DNA of 64,000 nt from Macrothele yani (GCA_039090855.1 CM076999.1:117675072-117739071), one strand, 5' to 3'. Positions 35,283 through 46,205 are shown, counted from the stretch's first letter. Notes: a model not told the origin generated them from the letters alone. Numbers and translations are program-made.

Positions 35283-35915
35283 ATGTCTGCACCAACTGCT
35301 AAACCAACTTCTTACAATGCTGTCATGAAAGATTGTTTTGGCGAAAGTTCTGAATCTTTCAAATCTCTATCTGAGTCTGATTCTGAGTCTGATTCAGAAT
35401 CACAGCAACCATCCACACAGCAACCGTCAACACAGCAATCATCCACACAGCAAAAAAGAAAAAAGAACCAGAATTCCCCTTCACCCAAAAAACAAACAAA
35501 CACAACAAGTTTACTAAGTAAAATTTTAAGAGCCAAAACCCCACATATAATACGATTTCAGAGTGACATAATAGGAGACATATTTTTAACCTACCACAAA
35601 CAAAAACACGAGGTAATAATCAAAAGCCTCATATTTCATAATATATCCTACATACTTGATGAAAGACACTTAAACACAGCACCATTTTTGAATGAAGATT
35701 TTTTTATGATTTCCCTCTTAAAATCTGAATATACTAAATTAGGTAACCCAAAAATGTCATTCCTTGACACCTATAATGACACATGGTCTTTTCATAATAT
35801 TTTTTTTAATGCTTTCAAAACAGACAATCAGACTTATATAAAAAAAATATCCACAACATTGTCCGAAAAGGTAAAGGGGAATTCTAGTTACTACACAGTT
35901 AAAAAATCAAATTAA
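35283..35915 (+). CDS. Unrecognised 210-aa Ser/Asp/Gln-rich protein, right-arm copy
   Basis: Not recognised. Residues 1-20 are ordinary. 21-40 is a Ser/Asp/Glu stretch (SESDSESDSES). 41-57 is a short QQPST repeat. 58-70 is basic (KRKK, a likely nuclear localisation signal). 76-210 is a denser, probably folded region with many aromatic and Ile residues (DTYNDTWSFHNIFFNAFK). The disordered acidic and basic N-terminus followed by a compact domain suggests a nuclear protein, but that is inference. The ATG abuts a splice-acceptor-like TTTATTTATAG, and the stop TAA is at 35913-35915. The left arm holds an identical second copy (27816-28448), so dosage is doubled if both are expressed. Confidence 0.65.
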   Translation: MSAPTAKPTSYNAVMKDCFGESSESFKSLSESDSESDSESQQPSTQQPSTQQSSTQQKRKKNQNSPSPKKQTNTTSLLSKILRAKTPHIIRFQSDIIGDIFLTYHKQKHEVIIKSLIFHNISYILDERHLNTAPFLNEDFFMISLLKSEYTKLGNPKMSFLDTYNDTWSFHNIFFNAFKTDNQTYIKKISTTLSEKVKGNSSYYTVKKSN

Positions 35916-36039
35916 TAATTCAATTTACTCCTTTGGCTCACATTTCACTGTAGTTAAATCTTTAAAGGACATGCAGTGAAATGTATCACAAAATTATTAC
36001 ACTAACATTCATTGTAACAAATTTCCATACACTCCTGTC

Positions 36040-36240
36040 ACCCTCAAAAGATGGATGCTACCCTCAAAAGACGGATGCTACCCTCAAAAGATGGATCCCG
36101 CTACCCTTAAATTAAAAGATGGATGCTACATTCAAAAGATGGATACCCTTAAAAGATGGATGCTACCCTCAAAAGATGGATCCTGCCACCCTTAAAAGAT
36201 GGATGGATCTCTTGCCACCCTTAAAAGATGACATTTTTAA
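36040..36240. repeat. Minisatellite with AAAAGATGGAT core
   Basis: Units of about 17-40 bp such as CTACCCTCAAAAGATGGATG. The small ORF 36119-36349 is built on it. Mirrored at about 27490-27690. Confidence 0.85.
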
Positions 36241-36349
36241 AGTTATAGATGAAAAGGACCACTGGCTGCTACCATCAAAGATGACCTATTTAAAGATGGA
36301 TGAAAAAAGGAGGGTCGTAAGTACATTTTTTAAAAGTAATTTTGATTAA
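36119..36349 (+). CDS. Repeat-derived small ORF, possible exon (right arm)
   Basis: 76 codons, repeat-encoded at the start (TFKRWIPLKDGCYP), with GTCGTAAGTAC, a donor-like site, near 36318-36327. The sequence after that donor (GTCAGACGTTGAGACAAGAC) is the same as that after the donor at 32752, so a block containing exon end plus intron start seems to have been duplicated. Unrecognised. Confidence 0.35.
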   Translation: MDATFKRWIPLKDGCYPQKMDPATLKRWMDLLPPLKDDIFKVIDEKDHWLLPSKMTYLKMDEKRRVVSTFFKSNFD

Positions 36350-37030
36350 GTCAGACGTTGAGACAAGACTTTATTTTATTATTGAGAATCCCAAAAGTCA
36401 GTATCATTATTTTACTATTTTTGAAAATGGTTTTCTCGGAAATATACTCTTTCCTTGCCGATATATGAAATTTGACAATATTCACCTATTTTTTTAAATT
36501 TAAACTATTTGTGAGACTAAAACTGACTTTATGATCATTATTAGATATTGATCAATCAAACAAACCATCTGTTTTTAAGATAATTTGAATTTTTCCCCCG
36601 TATCGTGGCGTTACAAATGAAATCAACCCAAATTTTCAGTTACATTTTTAATTTAAGCATAGAACTGAAGTTTAAAATCACTTAACAGTCTGTTATTAGT
36701 GTCAGTATAAAATAACCGTTCCCAAAAGTCAGTATAAGTATCTTCCTATTTGTTATCAAAATGGTTTCTCGGAAATCTAATCTTCCTTGCCGTTATATGA
36801 AATTTGACAATATTCACTTACTTTTTAAATTTAAACTATTTGTGAGATTTAAACTGACTTTATGATCATTATTAAATATTGCTAAATGTAACAAACCAGC
36901 TGTTTTAAAGATAATTTGAATTTTTTATGATAAAAGTGTTTGTTGTACTGTGATTACGAATGAAATCAACCCAAATTTTTAACTAAATCATATTCATCAT
37001 ATTTTTAAATTTAAATAAAAAAAGTTCAAT
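36350..37030. repeat. 330-bp repeat, outer copies (right arm)
   Basis: Mirror of 26740-27420. Confidence 0.8.
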
Positions 37031-37051
37031 GGAATGTAGACCTTAGTATGT

Positions 37052-37165
37052 AGACTTTTATAAATTACATATAATATGAAAATGCAAAAGCTTTTCCTAC
37101 GGCCGCGCTTCGCTTGGCCTCCGGAACGCTTTTGCATTTTCATATTCTAATTTATAAAAGTTTCT
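37052..37165. repeat. Cruciform site with GC-rich core, copy 3
   Basis: Mirror of 26561-26674. Core GGCCGCGCTTCGCTTGGCCT. Confidence 0.75.
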
Positions 37166-37224
37166 ATCTAATGGTTTATATGTTATGTATAATATTTGTA
37201 AAGTTGTAACTTAAAAGATAATAG

Positions 37225-39240
37225 ATGAAAGGACGTGTGTGTTGAGATGAGAAAACTTTATTACAGCTGCTCATGTCATTATCTGTTGGGGACTATAAAA
37301 TACAAAAAGTCTTGTGTGTTGAGATGAGAAAACTTTATTACAGCTGCTCATGTCATTATCTGTTGGGGACTATAAATTACAAAAGTCTTGTGTGTGTTGA
37401 GATGAGAAAACTTTAATACAGCTGCTCATGTCATTATCTGTTGGGGACTATAAATTACAAAAGTCTTGTGTGTGTTGAGATGAGAAAACTTTAATACAGC
37501 TGCTCATGTTATTATCTTTTAAAGGAGGGGGGCTTACAAAGTCTTGTGTGTGAGATAACTTGAACTAAATATTTGAGATGAGAAAACTTTAATACAGCTG
37601 CTCATGTTATTATCTTTTAAAGGAGGGGGCTTACAAAGTCTTGTGTGTGAGATAACTTGAACTGAATATTTGAGATGAGAAAACTTTAATACAGCTGTTC
37701 ATGTTATTATCTTTTAAAGGAGGGGGCTTACAAAGTCTTGTGTGTGAGATAACTTGAACTGAATATTTGAGATGAGAAAACTTTAATACAGCTGCTCATG
37801 TTATTATCTTTTAAAGGAGGGGGGCTTACAAAGTCTTGTGTGTGAGATAACTTGAACTGAATATTTGAGATGAGAAAACTTTAATACAGCTGCTCATGTT
37901 ATTATCTTTTAAAGGAGGGGGCTTACAAAGTCTTGTGTGTGAGATAACTTGAACTGAATATTTGAGATGAGAAAACTTTAATACAGCTGCTCATGTTATT
38001 ATCTTTTAAAGGAGGGGGGCTTACAAAGTCTTGTGTGTGAGATAACTTGAACTGAATATTTGAGATGAGAAAACTTTAATACAGCTGTTCATGTTATTAT
38101 CTTTTAAAGGAGGGGGCTTACAAAGTCTTGTGTGTGAGATAACTTGAACTGAATATTTGAGATGAGAAAACTTTAATACAGCTGTTCATGTTATTATCTT
38201 TTAAAGGAGGGGGCTTACAAAGTCTTGTGTGTGAGATAACTTGAACTAAATATTTGAGATGAGAAAACTTTAATACAGCTGTTCATGTTATTATCTTTTA
38301 AAGGAGGGGGCTTACAAAGTACAAAAAGTCTTGTGTGTGTTGGTATGAGATAACTTAAACTGAATATTGAGATGAGAAAATTTTATTACAGCTGTTCATA
38401 TCATTATCTTTTAAAAAGGGAGGCTATAAAGTATAAAAAGTCTTGTGTGTGTGTGTGTGTGTGTTGGTAACCTAAACTGAATATTGAGATGAGAAAACTT
38501 TATTACAGCTGTTCATATCATTATTTTTAAAAAGGGAGGCTATAAAGTATAAAAAGTCTTGTGTGTGTGTGTGTGTGTGTGTTGGTAACCTAAACTGAAT
38601 ATTGAGATGAGAAAACTTTATTACAGCTGTTCATATCATTATTTTTAAAAAGGGAGGCTATAAAGTATAAAAAGTCTTGTGTGTGTTGGTAACCTAAACT
38701 GAATATTGAGATGAGAAAACTTTATTACAGCTGTTCATATCATTATTTTTAAAAAGGGAGGCTATAAAGTATAAAAAGTCTTGTGTGTGTTGGTAACCTA
38801 AACTGAATATTGAGATGAGAAAACTTTATTACAGCTGTTCATATCATTATTTTTAAAAAGGGAGGCTATAAAGTATAAAAAGTCTTGTGTATGAGATACT
38901 GAATGTTGAGATGAGAAAACTTTATTACAGCTGTTCATATCATTATCTGTGAAGGAGGAGCTATAAAGTGCAAAAAGTCTTGTGTATGAGATACTGAATG
39001 TTGAGATGAGAAAACTTTATTACAGCTGTTCATTTCATTATCTTTTAAGGAGGAGCTATAAAGTATAAAAAGTCTTGTGTGTGAGATACTGAATGTTGAG
39101 ATGAGAAAACTTTATTACAGCTGCTCATATCATCATCTTTTAAGGAGGAGCTATAAAGTATAAAAAGTCTTGTGTGTGAGATACTGAATGTTGAGATGAG
39201 AAAACTTTATTACAGCTGCTCATATCTGTTGGAAGAGTAC
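37225..39240. repeat. Large tandem array, right arm
   Basis: Mirror of 24440-26500. It differs in detail: two units here carry a long (GT)n tract (38447-38464, about 38559-38582), whereas the left arm has one. A GTG-initiated frame at 39172-39435 leaves the last unit, and its status is unclear. Confidence 0.85.
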
Positions 39241-39434
39241 AAAAAGTATCTTGTGAGATTAAAAATAGCTTCATTATTGGAGTGTACAGGCCAAGAAAAA
39301 GTGAAAAGTATCTTGTATTTAGTGTGTGTGTATGTTATAGACATTGGTCTAATTTTCACCTATAATAAGTTTACGCAGATGCCTCGATATTTAATTATAT
39401 ATATTTTTGTTTCCTCTCCATTTTCAGCTGTTTA

Positions 39435-39620
39435 ACGTGATGAATCCTTATCGTCTAGGGACCTTATCGTCTAGGGACCTGAATCGTCTAGGGACCTTAT
39501 CGTCTAGGGACCTGAATCGTCTAGGGACCTTATCGTCTAGGGACCTGAATCGTCTAGGGACCTGAATCCTCTAGGGAAGTCACCTGAAGCGTCTAGGGAC
39601 CTGAATCGTCTAGGGACTGT
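39435..39620. repeat. 17-19 bp minisatellite, right arm
   Basis: Mirror of 24016-24200. Confidence 0.9.
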
Positions 39621-39976
39621 TTCAGCAATTCATGTGTAGCTCTTTCATACAAAAAGAAAAAAATATGTTATGGATCATTTACTGTTTCAGCAACTGTAGT
39701 TTGTAACAATTTTTGTAAGATGTGAGGAAAAAAATAATAAATGTTTTTAATATTGTGTCTTTTGTTGAATTAACTTTTAAGGATAACAGAAATTAAGTCA
39801 ACCTATTTCTTTCAAGTGTCTTGTGAGATCAAAATAACTTCATCATTGGATTTCTGCTTGAGAAAAAGATTAGGTCTTGTAATGATGAAAAAAAAACAGG
39901 TTCTCCTCTTAAACAACTAGAGAAATGGGGGTGACAATTTGACGGAGTCCTGCCACATTTTGTGAAAGCTCAAAAT

Positions 39977-40400
39977 AATCTCTGCATACACTGTTTATCG
40001 TACACTGCATCATATTGCACTCTCCAAATTTCAACCCCATTGAAATTTTGTGGGACAATCTGCTACGAGTTCAAATGATTTTTTAAATTAGTGGTTTTCA
40101 AAAAAATTACAGATGAAATGTGTTAAATACTTGTAAGAGGACCAACACGGAGAAATTGCTATAATGATTTTACTACCATGTCTCTCTTATTAGTGGTTCA
40201 TGATAATCTATACAGTTGGTTGAAATGGATGGGGAATATTATTGAAATGGTATTCAAAAAAAAGATGAGGTACAGAGTACTATTATAGATGAAAGAGCGG
40301 GTGAGGGGGGAAAACTTCCATACATGACTTTTATTGATTATGAGAAAGGTCTTTGATTTGGTACCCAAGAAAACAATTAAAAAAAGGGGGTGAGTAGATT
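39977..40400 (+). pseudogene. Tc1 and LINE reverse-transcriptase scraps, right arm
   Basis: Mirrors of 23555-23660 (SAYTVYRTLHHIALS, SPNFNPIEILWDNL) and 23240-23460 (TFIDYEK box). Confidence 0.45.
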
Positions 40401-40474
40401 CTATAGAGGTCATTTTAAGTAGTAGATTGTACTATAATTGGGAGAAGAATCCCAACAAACATTGCAGTCAAGAA

Positions 40475-40660
40475 CATGAAATCAGGGGAAGTATTATAAT
40501 TCTGCAGTTCTAATGGGGCAACATGAAATCAGGGGAAGTATTATAATTCTGCAGTTCTAATGGGGCAACATGAAATCAGGGGAAGTATTATAATTCTGCA
40601 GTTCTAATGGGGCAACATGAAATCAGGGAAGTATTATAATTCTGCAGTTCTAATGGGGCA
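40475..40660. repeat. 47-bp tandem repeat, right arm
   Basis: Mirror of 22968-23165, four copies. Confidence 0.9.
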
Positions 40661-41254
40661 ACATTATAACTACATCATATTATGCCATTGCGTGACACAC
40701 TATTCTAGAAGAAACTTGGGGACTTTTGTATAGCAGTGGATTAATAATGATCAATTGGAGGGGGATTTTGTGTACTTTGGCAGAGTAACAAGAGTTATCT
40801 TGTTACAGACATATCAAGAACGAACATAATTCTTCTACAGTCAATTATGTATAACGTCAATGGAGAACACACTACCTGATATTATTCAATAATTAGAAAC
40901 TATTGGATCATTCTAATATTTCTTCCTACCTAAGATACGGAAATTACAGTAAATTAAAAACAAAACTTACCTCCCCACTTACCTTTATGTTTATTTAATT
41001 GTTGTGTGTGTGTATATATATTTGTGTAATGTATTAGTGTATTTGTGTAATGTATATCCATTGCGATGTCTGTTACTTTATTAATTTGATCAGCATCAAC
41101 AAGATGCATTCGTTATTTGATGACGATATACACAGACCGATGCCATACCGATATTCATAAAAACATTATTTCGTCAGTCTTTTGAATGATCTAAACCAAC
41201 GGAATTTTTTTATTATTGTAATTAAGAAATAACGTCTCTTATTGTTAGGAAAGA

Positions 41255-41365
41255 TAGAAACTTTTATAAATTAGAATATGAAAATACAAAAGCGTTCCGG
41301 AGGCCAAGCGAAGCGCAGGCTGTAGGAAAAGCTTTTGTATTTTCATATTATAATTTATAAAAGTC
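41255..41365. repeat. Cruciform site with GC-rich core, copy 4
   Basis: Mirror of 22270-22380. Core TTCCGGAGGCCAAGCGAAGC. Confidence 0.75.
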
Positions 41366-41399
41366 TACATACTAAGGTCTACATTTCCATGTTCTCTAA

Positions 41400-42042
41400 T
41401 TAGTTGTTTTTTTTAACTCTTTCAAAGTACTTATTTCTACAATACTAATATTTTTTTGTTCTTATTTTTTTAATTCTTATTCCTAATTATTACAATCTTA
41501 TCCAATGTCAAAGTACTTATTTCTACAATACTAATATTTTTTTGTTCTTATTTTTTTAATTCTTATTCCTAATTATTACAATCTTATCCAATGTCAAAGT
41601 ACTTATTTCTACAATACTAGTATTTTTTGTTCTTATTTTTTGAATTCTTATTCCTAATTATTACAATCTTATCCAATGTCAAAGTACTTATTTCTACAAT
41701 ACTAGTATTTTTTGTTCTTATTCCTAATTATTACAATCTTATCCAATGTCAAAGTACTTATTTCTACAATACTAGTATTTTTTGTTCTTATTCCTAATTA
41801 TTACAATCTTATCCAATGTCAAAGTACTTATTTCTACAATACTAGTATTTTTTGTTCTTATTTTTTGAATTCTTATTCCTAATTATTACAATCTTATCCA
41901 ATGTCAAAGTACTTATTTCTACAATACTAGTATTTTTTGTTCTTATTCCTAATTATTACAATCTTATCCAATGTCAAAGTATTAATTTCTACAAAATTAG
42001 TATTTTATTATTAGTAGTAGTATTTTATTATTATTAGTAGTA

Positions 42043-42089
<47 letters not shown>

Positions 42090-42100
42090 GTAGTAGTAGT
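41400..42100. repeat. 66-86 bp tandem array and TTA microsatellite, right arm
   Basis: Mirror of 21530-22215. Confidence 0.85.
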
Positions 42101-42211
42101 AGTATTATTAAATTATTACATATTATTTATTAATAATAATTAGGAGCATTGTAAGTACGTCTGTAGTCTCTGAATTATTATATCATACTGTTACCCGCCC
42201 GCCCAACCCCA

Positions 42212-43127
42212 GAAAAATAACTTACTTATATAGCCACCCGAAAAAAAAATTGAGCTCGTCCACTACAGGAACCAATCCAACCACTACATTACTAAATGGA
42301 TAGCCAATCAAATCACAGCTGTGTAAATAAACAACCAATCAAATCACTGCATTCTAAACACGACAACCAATCAGAGCGTCTTAAAAAAATGACGTCATTT
42401 CCGGAATAAAAAAAATCATGACGTCATTTCCGGAATGAAAAAATTATCCATTGGAGGCCATAAAAATTTGTTACATATTGTGTATAACCCTTGTCAGAAG
42501 AGTCACCACAAAATCTAAACAGATATTGTGTATAATCCTTGTCAGAAGAGTCACCACAAAATCTGGATTTAAAAAAAGTATAACATTATAAATCCTGAGA
42601 AAACTCTTCCATTATACTTGGTGGTTTTATTATTTTGATTCGATAAAACCAGTCACATTCAATGACACTATCTTTCAAAATTCTTTGAAATACCACGCAT
42701 TGGAAAATATCTTTCAATCACTAAACTAGGGGGGACAAGAAAGTAACGGATAAATATTATTTCGTCAGTCTTTTTAAAAGATCTAAATGTTTTGAGAACC
42801 AATTTGAAGAGAAAAAAAGATTAATTCATGACAAAATAGAGGAAATTATTATACAATTTATAACTCTATGGAACGAAATATATATTATAAAAACTTTTAT
42901 CAATTATAATATGAAACCGTTCCGGAGGCCAATATTTTTGTTTATTCCTAATTATCACAATCTTTTCTAATAACTTACTTTTATATAGGCGATACTACCC
43001 AGAAAAATAATTGAGCTCGTCCAAGAACCAATCCAATCATTAGTAAACAACCAATCAAATCACAGCATTCTGAACACGACAACCAATCAGAGCGTCTTAA
43101 AGAATGACGTCATTTCCGGAATGAAAA
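42212..43127 (-). promoter_or_regulatory. Two promoter-like ETS/CRE, CCAAT, TATA stretches, right arm
   Basis: Mirrors of 21181-21425 and 20505-20655, pointing left toward the axis, with the cruciform half-site (about 42889-42932) between them. Confidence 0.45.
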
Positions 43128-43146
43128 ATATATCCATTGGAATGAA

Positions 43147-43682
43147 ATGGCCATCATATTGGGTACATCAGACGGGTTGCCTTCACCAAAATATCTAACA
43201 TATATTGTGTACATCAGACGGGTTACCTTCACCGTAAAATCTGTTACATATTGTGTACATCAGACGGGTTACCTTCACCGTAAAATCTGTTACATATTGT
43301 GTACATCAGACGGGTTGCCTACACCGTAACACCTAACTTATATTGTGTACATCAGACCGGCTGCCTTCACCACACATCAGACGGGCTGCCTTCACCACAA
43401 ATCTTTCAATATTGTGTACATCAGACCGGCTGCCTTCACCACAAATCTTTCAATATTGTGTAAATAACGGGATCCCTATTAGACGGGGTCCTATGTGATT
43501 AAAAGAATTCTAACCAGTTCAGACGAGTTGTCTTCACCTTATTTTTGTTCGGATATATATTGGAGAGACTGTGGTGCTGAAATGTGCTGTTTAAATATCA
43601 GACGAGTTGTCTTCACCTTATTTTTTGTTCGGATATATATTGGAGAGACTGTGGTGCTGAAATGTGCTGTTTAAATATATTT
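43147..43682. repeat. Minisatellite and 84-bp direct duplication at the outer end of the right arm
   Basis: Mirror of 20070-20486, then two direct copies (about 43515-43597 and 43599-43682) of a unit with AGACGAGTTGTCTTCACC and TATATATTGGAGAGACTGTG. Only the first copy has a partner in the left arm. Confidence 0.85.
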
Positions 43683-43819
43683 AACCTATCGTTATACGCT
43701 CTTTTAATGATCTAAATGAATATTTATGTATTATTTTACTAAATTGAGAGTAAATATCCCATCATGTACCAATGTTAGCATCCCATTATGTACCATGGGT
43801 ACATATTAGCATCAGTACA

Positions 43820-44150
43820 CAGATTGATCGTTTGATTCGTGTGGCAACTTAATAATTTAACAGATTGATCGTTTGGATTCGTTTGGCAACTTAATAATTT
43901 AACAGATTGATCGTTTGGATTCGTGTGGCACGTCTTAAATGTGCTGTTTAAATATATTTAACATGTTATTATACGCTCTTTTGATGATCTAAATGAATAT
44001 TTATGTAATACTTTACTAAATTCAGAGTAAATATACCATGGGTACAAGATAGCAACACGTCTTGTACCATGGGTACAAGATAGCAACACGTCTTGTACCA
44101 TGGGTACAAGATAGCAACACGTCTTGTACCATGGGTACAAGATAGCCTTA
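43820..44150. repeat. Two short tandem arrays upstream of the BRO gene
   Basis: Three units of about 41-43 bp with CAGATTGATCGTTTGGATTC (43820, 43861, 43903), then four 31-bp units with ACCATGGGTACAAGATAGCA from about 44036. Confidence 0.9.
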
Positions 44151-44219
44151 AAACACAATAATAACAGAATTTGTACCATAGGATAAGGTCAAACATAACT
44201 CAAAATATTAAATACTTTG

Positions 44220-44530
44220 AAAAACTCCCATCCCATGAACAAATATGACACTTGCACAACACGGTGAAATGTTGCATCCGGTGAAAGAAGGAACACATCA
44301 TGTCGCAATAACGGAATGATATCATATCCGGTGAAAAAAATGAACAAATCATATCTCAGCAGCGTGTTATGTATATAAATGCAGACTCAAATGATTTTTA
44401 CACACACTGTTACTCAATTCTTTTTAATAAAGTCGCATAAGTGGAATACATTTCTTCAAATATTTCGTTAATATCTCATAAAGGATTTTACATTCTCGAT
44501 TGAAAGATTTCACAAAGTGACCATTGAGAA
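44220..44530 (+). promoter_or_regulatory. Promoter and leader of the BRO gene
   Basis: Contains CACTTGCACAACACGG, two CATCCGGTGAAA / CATATCCGGTGAAA boxes, TATATAAA at 44372-44379 and ACTGTTACTC about 30 bases later. The 5' leader is about 125 bases. A diverged duplicate stands at 46280-46510 with no ORF behind it. Confidence 0.65.
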
Positions 44531-45823
44531 ATGGATTTATCTATTCCATCCACTTCAAGGGGCAATCTTGGAGAATATAGGTGTCGTTCGTGCAACAACA
44601 CTGTACAAGTTTCCGAAGCACAACGGCACGCTGCGGAACACCATCAAATTCAAGTAAGGCAATGCTGTTTTTGTTTTGAACTCTTTGAACAGTTAACCGA
44701 TTCTGAATTTGAAGAACATTACCAGAAATGCGCTGCAGGTCACAACAGCCAACTAGATTTTATAAATTTTATGGCAAACGGTCAGATTTTGATGTCATTT
44801 CGTGAAAAAGCTGTTGAGATTATTGTAGACGTCAACAATGTCACTTGGTTTCACACATATCATTTGGCAACAGCACTTGGTTATTCCGATCCGGCAAATG
44901 CAACCAAAAATCTCACAGAATTTAAAAAGCAGTACAGAGATCTTGAAGGTTTGAAGAGATTCAAAGGTCATGAATTGTTTATCAATGCAACTGGTGTGAT
45001 ATATTTCATTTTTAAATCACACAGACCCCAAGCGAAAGAATTTCAGAAGTTATTTTGCAAACATTTCACAACTACAATGCGTCAACAAAAATCAAATGAA
45101 CCAAAATTGGAAACTAAAATCAATGAACCTATGTATTTGGAATTTAAAGATAAAATGATGCAAGAATTGCTACTAATCTTGAAAACTGATCAGGACGACA
45201 GGAATGAAATGTTAGACAAGCTAAAAACCACAGAGGATAAAAAGAAGGAGATACAATGGAACCTAGATGTCTACAAGGGAAAAATGCAAGAGATGCAAAA
45301 TGACTTAGTGGCTAAAAATAAAAAGATTGCGGAATTGGAAAAGAACTTTGCGGAATTGGAAAAGGACTTTGCGGAACTTGAAAAAAAATACAATCGTGTG
45401 AGTAAAGAACTGTGTAGGTTGAGAGAAGCCGGTCATATCGGCTCCACAGCTTCCGATCATCGACTTGCCTTTTGGATTCCAGAAGAGCATCATTTCGATT
45501 CCTTGTGCATTCCCCTGGGATTACATATTCAAACCATCCGAGGTCAAAGAAGATACGTAGACGAAACGTTGAAAAAAAAATTTAAACAGTATCCTAATGC
45601 AATGCTTCTGATGATATCCAATGATTGTACCCCCATTGCTCGCCTGGACGAATACATAAAAAAGGATGTAATACGTAGAAACAGAAACGAAATCGTGTTT
45701 CGGGAGGAGTTTTTGTTGGAAAAAATGCCGATTAAACTCTCATTGTACATATCAGATATGTCGGAGAAAAAAGTTTCAATTGCAGTCAAGATTTTAAGCA
45801 AAATCCAGACTCTAAAACTCTGA
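44531..45823 (+). CDS. bro: BRO-N domain protein with N-terminal zinc-finger-like motifs and coiled coil
   Basis: 430 aa. BRO proteins are DNA-binding proteins of insect large DNA viruses, also found in other viruses and transposons. Residues 18-38 form a C2H2-like motif (C18, C21, H33, H37/38). Residues 45-67 form a C2HC-like motif (C45, C48, H63, C67). Residues about 78-185 are the BRO-N domain: WFHTYHLATALGYSDPANA, then FINATGVIYFIFKSHRPQAK. About 200-300 is a long coiled coil with a tandem AELEK(N/D/K)F triplet. About 310-420 resembles the C-terminal domain of baculovirus BROs (QTIRGQRRYVDETLKKKF, NEIVFREEFLL). Zinc-finger-like motifs in front of BRO-N are unusual. Own TATA upstream, AATAAA at 46026-46031. 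The ORF is intact, unlike several neighbours. BRO-N call firm, C-terminal call moderate. Confidence 0.88.
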   Translation: MDLSIPSTSRGNLGEYRCRSCNNTVQVSEAQRHAAEHHQIQVRQCCFCFELFEQLTDSEFEEHYQKCAAGHNSQLDFINFMANGQILMSFREKAVEIIVDVNNVTWFHTYHLATALGYSDPANATKNLTEFKKQYRDLEGLKRFKGHELFINATGVIYFIFKSHRPQAKEFQKLFCKHFTTTMRQQKSNEPKLETKINEPMYLEFKDKMMQELLLILKTDQDDRNEMLDKLKTTEDKKKEIQWNLDVYKGKMQEMQNDLVAKNKKIAELEKNFAELEKDFAELEKKYNRVSKELCRLREAGHIGSTASDHRLAFWIPEEHHFDSLCIPLGLHIQTIRGQRRYVDETLKKKFKQYPNAMLLMISNDCTPIARLDEYIKKDVIRRNRNEIVFREEFLLEKMPIKLSLYISDMSEKKVSIAVKILSKIQTLKL

Positions 45824-46025
45824 GGCAAACAAAGATATCTCAGTGGACCACTAAACGGAAATAATTGTTATCTTTAGACTGTTATTGATAAAACATGGAC
45901 ATTTTTGGATATGGATAGACATTTTTTTAATATTATTCCTTATGTTATTCCATATTATTACTCTTCATATTAATCCTTGTGTTACTCCATTTGTTGAGTC
46001 TTATATAAAAATACCAATTCTATAG

Positions 46026-46031
46026 AATAAA
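46026..46031 (+). terminator. Polyadenylation signal of the BRO gene
   Basis: AATAAA about 200 bases after the stop codon, in T-rich DNA. Confidence 0.6.
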
Positions 46032-46078
46032 AAGTTTAATTTTAATTTTTATGTCATTATTTGTGTCGTTTTGACGTT

Positions 46079-46205
46079 CTGGTATGATCATTGTCTAAGA
46101 GTCAAAGTTCAGGTAGTGATCATTGTCTAAGAGTCAAAGTTCAGGTAGTGATCATTGTCTAAGGGTCAAAGTTCAGGTAGTGATCATTGTCTAAGGGTCA
46201 AAGTT
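46079..46205. repeat. 32-bp tandem repeat, four copies
   Basis: Unit TGATCATTGTCTAAGAGTCA plus AAGTTCAGGTAG. Confidence 0.9.

Larger units (their letters stand above)
32568..43572. repeat. Right arm of giant inverted repeat (11.0 kb)
   Basis: Reverse complement of 20060-31160. Unlike the left arm it continues without a break into the unique viral-type region at 43573. Sub-features mirror those of the left arm at the coordinates given there. Confidence 0.95.

Noticed and set aside
20060..43572. Dismissing the palindrome as a simple fold-back assembly error
   Set aside because: The arms differ in repeat numbers and bases, and a unique 1.4-kb spacer separates them. An error remains possible and is stated in the finding, but the sequence alone does not favour it.
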